Positions 5,594 to 8,465 of a stretch of 8,465 nucleotides of DNA are shown here, in pieces (within the stretch, counting starts at the first letter, position 1; each line of letters begins with the position of its first letter). The position numbers and the translations under genes were made by a program. The notes under the pieces are model-generated. The model did not search any database. It had not been told where the DNA came from and worked only from the letters and a program-made list of their open reading frames with translations. This DNA is from Actinomycetes bacterium (GTDB lineage Bacteria > Actinomycetota > Acidimicrobiia > Acidimicrobiales > RAAP-2), in assembly GCA_021795095.1 (NCBI GenBank), contig JAJYPU010000075.1:1-8465 (forward strand). Reading direction: 5' to 3'.

Positions 5594-6888
5594 CGGGGCG
5601 CCCCGGCGCCCTCGCGGCTCAGCCACGCGAGCACCGCGACCACCAACGCCTCGGTGCCGGTGTCGAGGGTCGGCTGGATGACCGGCGCGAAGTGCGGCGA
5701 GTGGTTCACCGGGATGTCGCTCGACACGCGCCCGACCGCCAGCGCCGCCTCGTAGCGGGCGGGGTCCACGCCACCGATCCCCCAATAGGTGTAGGGCACG
5801 CCGAAGGCGTTGGGCAGGTCGCTGAAGTCCTCGCTCGCGGACTGCGTCGCCACGGTGCCGGCCCGGGCGCCGAAGTGCCCGGCGAAGGCCGCCGCCACCC
5901 GGTCCGTGACCGTCTCGTCGTTCTCGGTGAGCGGGAACCGGTCGAACAGCTCGAAGGTCGCCGGCGCCACCGCGCCCGAGGCCGCGCACTCGGCGTCGAC
6001 GATGCGGTGGATGGCCGCGAGGGTCGCCGTGCGGCTCTCCTCGGTGTAGGTGCGGATGTTGAGCTCGAGCACCGCTCGGTCCGCGATCACGTTGCTCTTG
6101 GTGCCCGCGTGCAGGCTGCCGACTGTGACGACCACCGGCTCACCCGGTCGGGTCTCGCGCGAGACCACGGTCTGCAGGCGCACGACGATCATCGCGGCCA
6201 AGACGACCGGGTCGACCGAGGCCTGGGGCATGGAGCCGTGCGCGCCACGGCCGTGCACGGTGATCCGCAGGCTGTCGGCTGCCGCGAGCACGGGCCCCAC
6301 GCGTGTCGCGACGGTGCCCGCCGGCAGCGCCAGGACGTGCTGGGCCATCGCGACGTTGATCGAGCCGATGACGCCGACGAGGCCGCTGTCCACCATGCCC
6401 CTTGCACCGTCGCCGGTCTCCTCGGCCGGTTGGAAGAGCGTCACCAGCGTGCCGGACCACTGGTCGCGGCCCTGGGCGAGCAGCCGGGCGGCACCGAGCA
6501 GGCACGTGACGTGCACGTCGTGGCCGCAGGCGTGCATGACCGGCACGGGGTTGCCGTCGTCGCCGGTGACGACGACCTCGCTCGCGTAGGCGAGCCCGGT
6601 CGCCTCCGCGACGGGCAGAGCGTCCATGTCAGCGCGCACGAGCACCGTCGGGCCGTCGCCGTTTCGCAGCACGCCGATGACCCCGGTGCCCCCGAGGTGC
6701 TCGTGGACCTCGTAGCCGTCGTCACGGAGGCTCGCCGCGACGGACTCGGCGGTGGCGACCTCGCGGTGGGAGAGCTCGGGGTGCGCGTGCAGGTGACGGT
6801 AGAAGTCCTCGAGCCAGGGACGAACGACGGGTAACCCGAGGAGGACGGCCGCGGCCGGCGACTCGGGCGAGGACGACGAAGTGCTCAC
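5590..6888 (-). CDS. M20D-family metal-dependent amidohydrolase
   Basis: A cytoplasmic peptidase-M20-type hydrolase that cleaves N-acyl or similar amide bonds (hippurate hydrolase, N-acyl-amino-acid amidohydrolase and IAA-amino-acid hydrolase relatives), 432 residues. Seen: an N-terminal FYRHLHAHPELSHRE block (29-43), VRADMDALPV (84-93), the metal-binding HACGHDVH (119-126, C121 and H123 as ligands), QPAEE (153-157, the general-base and metal-ligand glutamates), H184, HGRGAHGSMP (212-221) in the dimerisation domain, SEDFS (352-356) and NHSPHF (395-400). All expected M20D residues appear present, so it should be active; the acyl group cannot be predicted. The GTG at 6888 is chosen because the family's N-terminus begins about 20 residues later and the frame upstream (open to 7428) lies inside apbE. 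No clear ribosome binding site is visible. It follows apbE after 62 bases and is coupled to the UPF0126 gene. Confidence 0.92.
   Translation of the reverse strand: MSTSSSSPESPAAAVLLGLPVVRPWLEDFYRHLHAHPELSHREVATAESVAASLRDDGYEVHEHLGGTGVIGVLRNGDGPTVLVRADMDALPVAEATGLAYASEVVVTGDDGNPVPVMHACGHDVHVTCLLGAARLLAQGRDQWSGTLVTLFQPAEETGDGARGMVDSGLVGVIGSINVAMAQHVLALPAGTVATRVGPVLAAADSLRITVHGRGAHGSMPQASVDPVVLAAMIVVRLQTVVSRETRPGEPVVVTVGSLHAGTKSNVIADRAVLELNIRTYTEESRTATLAAIHRIVDAECAASGAVAPATFELFDRFPLTENDETVTDRVAAAFAGHFGARAGTVATQSASEDFSDLPNAFGVPYTYWGIGGVDPARYEAALAVGRVSSDIPVNHSPHFAPVIQPTLDTGTEALVVAVLAWLSREGAGAPR
5596..5611 (-). promoter_or_regulatory. GC hairpin just ahead of the UPF0126 start codon
   Basis: In the minus-strand RNA, GGGCGC-CGGG-GCGCCC forms a six-pair all-GC stem that ends two bases before the GTG at 5593. 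A possible GAGG binding site (5613-5610) sits on its far side and partly inside the stem. Such a hairpin would block independent initiation until a ribosome finishing the amidohydrolase melts it. The structure is seen; its role in coupling is inferred. Confidence 0.4.
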
Positions 6889-6950
6889 GGCATCAGTCTC
6901 GCAGATTGACGCCCGCGAAGGACCGAACGCGCTCGAACGTCTGGCGTCGC

Positions 6951-7694
6951 CTACGCGTTCGCGACGCCGTCGTGGCCCAGGTCCATCGCTGAGGTCCGGT
7001 AAAGGGCCCCCTCGCTCGTGATGAAGAAGCCCTCGAGGCCCGGCGCGCGCTCGAGCAGTTCGAGGACCGCGGCGCCGCCGACCGCGAGGGCCGTCGCGAA
7101 GGCGTCGGCCTCGGCGAGCCGTCCGCCGACCACCGTCGCCGACACGGCGGCGACCGCGCCGCCGAAGGGGTTGGTGAGGTGCTCGCCGCGCTCGTAGACG
7201 CCCGAGGTCGCCGCGGCCGAGTCGACGCGGATGACCGCGCAGAACGCGTCGCGCACGCTCGGGTGCTGGACCCCGACGTTGTAGGTGGACCCCGGGGTCA
7301 CACAGATGTCGCCGCCGGCGTTGACGAGCGCCTCGGTGATCCCGCCGTCGACGAGCACCGCCAGGGCGCGCTCCGCCGCCCAACCCTTCACGAGTCCCGT
7401 CGGGTCGAAGCCGCCCGCGAGGGTCCACGGGTCGAAGTAGCCCGCGGTCGCGTCGCGCGCGGCTTCACAGCGCTCGATCACCTCGCGCATCAACGGCGAC
7501 GGCGTGGCGATTTCGCCGCGGCGCAGTCGTGATAGCTCGCTGTCGGGCTTCCACGCACTGAAGCGGTCATCGAGCCGGTGCAGCTCGGCCGCCGCCGCAT
7601 CGAGCAGGGATTCGACGCGCTGGCTCGCGAGCTCGGCCGGCTCGACGAGGAAGGAGACGACCGTCCCCATGACGGGCTCGGCCCGCGTGATCAC
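6951..7694 (-). CDS. apbE: FAD:protein FMN transferase (ApbE)
   Basis: Transfers FMN from FAD to a threonine in target proteins through a phosphoester bond, with Mg2+. The protein is 247 residues, short against about 350 for the enterobacterial lipoprotein, and it shows no signal peptide or lipobox. Seen: VMGTVVSF (8-15), RFSAWKPDSELSRL (44-57), FDPTGLVKGWA (96-106), the NAGGDI motif (125-130), ATSGVYER (162-169), HLTNPFGG (172-179) and AEADAFATAL (194-203, with the metal-site aspartate and threonine). These are the standard ApbE FAD and metal motifs. The start is GTG at 7694, overlapping the TGA of the FMN-binding protein gene, which places the conserved MGT at residue 9, as usual. The neighbouring FMN-binding protein is its obvious substrate. 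How a protein without an export signal reaches an exported target is discussed in the findings. Confidence 0.93.
   Translation of the reverse strand: MITRAEPVMGTVVSFLVEPAELASQRVESLLDAAAAELHRLDDRFSAWKPDSELSRLRRGEIATPSPLMREVIERCEAARDATAGYFDPWTLAGGFDPTGLVKGWAAERALAVLVDGGITEALVNAGGDICVTPGSTYNVGVQHPSVRDAFCAVIRVDSAAATSGVYERGEHLTNPFGGAVAAVSATVVGGRLAEADAFATALAVGGAAVLELLERAPGLEGFFITSEGALYRTSAMDLGHDGVANA
7691..7694 (-). other. GTGA stop/start overlap (FMN-binding protein to apbE)
   Basis: The last base of the lysine codon plus TGA of the FMN-binding gene forms the GTG start of apbE. No Shine-Dalgarno sequence precedes it, so apbE translation probably depends on translation of its substrate's gene. Confidence 0.85.
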
Positions 7695-8143
7695 TTGAAG
7701 CGGAGCTTGTCGAGGGCGCCCTGAATGGAGTAGGCGTAGGCCTCGCTGGTGTAGGTCGCCCCGGTGACCGCGTTGATGCGGATGCCCTGGGCCTTCAGCA
7801 CCTCGGCCTTCAGGATCGGCACGGCGTAGGAGGCGAGCTGCTGGGAGTAGGAGTCGAGGGTCTGGAGCTTGGCCACATGGAGGCCCACGATGTGGTGGTT
7901 CGCGATGACCACCTTGACCGACATCACGCCGTAGCTGTAGTTCTCGAGTGGGCCGATCGCGGTGGCCTGTCCGGGACCGGTTACGGGCGCGGTGGTCGTC
8001 GGTGCGCCGGGCTTCGGGGCAGTCGTCGTGGTCGTCGGTGCGGACCGAACGAGCGGGCCCGCCTTGCCCGGCGTCCCGTGCAGGGCCACGACGCTGGTGA
8101 ACCCGGCGGCAGTCGCCCCGAGCAGCGTGAGCAGTCGTCTCAT
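7691..8143 (-). CDS. Exported FMN-binding-domain protein, ApbE substrate
   Basis: A 150-residue protein with three parts. Residues 1-22 are a short basic and hydrophobic N-terminus (MRR followed by a leucine/alanine-rich stretch), a likely signal peptide or anchor. Residues 36-58 are a Thr/Pro/Ala-rich linker typical of cell-surface proteins. Residues 65-150 are a single FMN-binding domain of the NqrC/RnfG type, with YSYGVMSVKVVIANHHIVG as its first strands and NAVTGATYTSEAYAYSIQGAL near the end (124-144). T130 in TGAT is the predicted site of covalent FMN attachment by ApbE. The position six residues before it is normally Asp but is Asn124 here. No haem motif or other cofactor site is present. 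It probably carries electrons outside the membrane, fed by the reductase encoded just upstream. It starts at ATG 8143, with a GAGG site overlapping the upstream gene's stop. Confidence 0.88.
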   Translation of the reverse strand: MRRLLTLLGATAAGFTSVVALHGTPGKAGPLVRSAPTTTTTAPKPGAPTTTAPVTGPGQATAIGPLENYSYGVMSVKVVIANHHIVGLHVAKLQTLDSYSQQLASYAVPILKAEVLKAQGIRINAVTGATYTSEAYAYSIQGALDKLRFK

Positions 8144-8146
8144 AGC

Positions 8147-8150
8147 AACC
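8147..8150 (-). promoter_or_regulatory. Ribosome binding site of the FMN-binding protein gene
   Basis: In the minus-strand RNA the reductase stop and the binding site merge as TGAGG, five bases before the ATG at 8143. The seven-base gap leaves no room for a promoter, so the gene is co-transcribed with the reductase. Confidence 0.6.
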
Positions 8151-8465
8151 TCACAGTGCGTAGACCTCCTGGTGCAGCGCCTCGGCGGGCACGCCGGCGT
8201 GCTGGGCCATGGCGACCGCGTCGCGCACGAAGCTGGGCGAGCCGCTCACGAACACGTCGCGCGCGGCGAGGTCCGGGACGAGCCGCGCGATGGCCTCCAT
8301 GGGCACCGCCTCGCGGTTGCCGAGCAGGCGATGCGTCGTGCCCTTGCGGTGACGCACCAGTTCTTCCACCTCGTCGGCGAGGACGAGCTCGTCCTCGCTC
8401 GCCGCGCGAAGCACCACGACCGGCCGGGACTTGAGGGGCAGGTCCTCGAGGAGTGACCGCACCGC
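8151..8465 (-). CDS. C-terminal NAD(P)-binding domain of a ferredoxin/ferric-reductase-type oxidoreductase, 5' partial
   Basis: The frame runs off the right edge; 104 residues are visible to the TGA. They match the end of the ferredoxin-NADP+ reductase-like fold: RSLLEDLP, a strand PVVVLRAASEDELVLADEVEELV (the region handling the pyridine nucleotide), a long helix-loop, DVFVSGSPSFV (the position of the usual CGP motif) and a terminal LHQEVYAL. Proteins with this ending usually have an FAD domain before it and often N-terminal ferric-reductase-like haem helices, but none of that is in the window. The GTG at 8462 is not a likely start because the family continues upstream. Its place ahead of the FMN-binding protein and apbE suggests it passes NAD(P)H electrons across the membrane to the flavinylated partner. 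The normal cysteine of the CGP motif is replaced by serine. Confidence 0.75.
   Translation of the reverse strand, partial: AVRSLLEDLPLKSRPVVVLRAASEDELVLADEVEELVRHRKGTTHRLLGNREAVPMEAIARLVPDLAARDVFVSGSPSFVRDAVAMAQHAGVPAEALHQEVYAL

Noticed and set aside
5595..5604. GGGGCGCCCC perfect palindrome as an operator
   Set aside because: It is part of the GC hairpin at the end of the amidohydrolase gene and lies within coding sequence. A short GC-only palindrome is expected by chance at this base composition.
4859..5755. Long plus-strand open frame of 298 residues opposite the UPF0126 gene
   Set aside because: Its composition is dominated by Arg, Asp, Glu and Gly, without recognisable motifs. It mirrors the codon bias of the real minus-strand gene.
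5594..5989. Upstream in-frame extension of the UPF0126 gene to an ATG at 5989
   Set aside because: The extra 132 residues are Arg/Gly-rich, low in complexity, and lie wholly inside the amidohydrolase in another frame. The recognisable family begins right after the GTG at 5593.
5692..6834. Long plus-strand open frame of 380 residues opposite the amidohydrolase
   Set aside because: It is rich in Arg, His, Asp and Val with no domain or hydrophobic pattern, typical of the antisense frame of a GC-rich gene. The minus-strand gene has all its catalytic motifs.
6889..7428. Upstream in-frame extension of the amidohydrolase to 7428
   Set aside because: The extra 180 residues overlap apbE in another frame and read as Arg/Gly-rich shadow sequence. 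The M20 fold starts after the GTG at 6888.

Overview
The window is a compact, GC-rich stretch of bacterial chromosome with about 95% coding density, frequent GTG starts and overlapping GTGA stop/start junctions. Codon use, the protein families and a Thr/Pro-rich secreted-protein linker point to a high-GC Actinomycetota. Acidimicrobiia or a relative is my guess from general resemblance, not from a marker gene. No rRNA, tRNA, CRISPR array, insertion sequence or phage gene is visible.

Plus strand, 1-3797. The window opens inside a CoA-acylating (methyl)malonate-semialdehyde dehydrogenase (mmsA/iolA, 5' end missing). After 21 bases comes an IolH-like TIM-barrel sugar-phosphate isomerase/epimerase. 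The pair looks like the tail of a myo-inositol catabolism operon whose earlier genes lie to the left. A 113-base gap with a candidate hairpin terminator precedes a DHA2-type (14-helix) MFS transporter.

Minus strand, 8465-3821. Reading in the direction of transcription: (1) the C-terminal end of a ferredoxin/ferric-reductase-type NAD(P)-binding domain, running off the right edge; (2) a small exported FMN-binding-domain protein with a TGAT flavinylation motif; (3) ApbE, the FAD:protein FMN transferase that would flavinylate it. These three are packed with a 7-base gap and a 4-base overlap and form an electron-transfer module. After 62 bases follow (4) an M20D amidohydrolase and (5) a UPF0126/TRIC-type membrane protein, joined by a GTGA overlap with a strong hairpin just ahead of the second start. 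A 105-base gap with a small hairpin and a possible leaderless promoter separates them from (6) a Gfo/Idh/MocA oxidoreductase, which converges on the MFS gene with 23 bases between the stops.

The most interesting parts are the flavinylation module (target and modifying enzyme translationally coupled, enzyme without a visible export signal, atypical residues in two motifs) and the coupled amidohydrolase/UPF0126 pair. I see no clear evidence of a wholly new system; most of the window is recognisable metabolism and redox biology.
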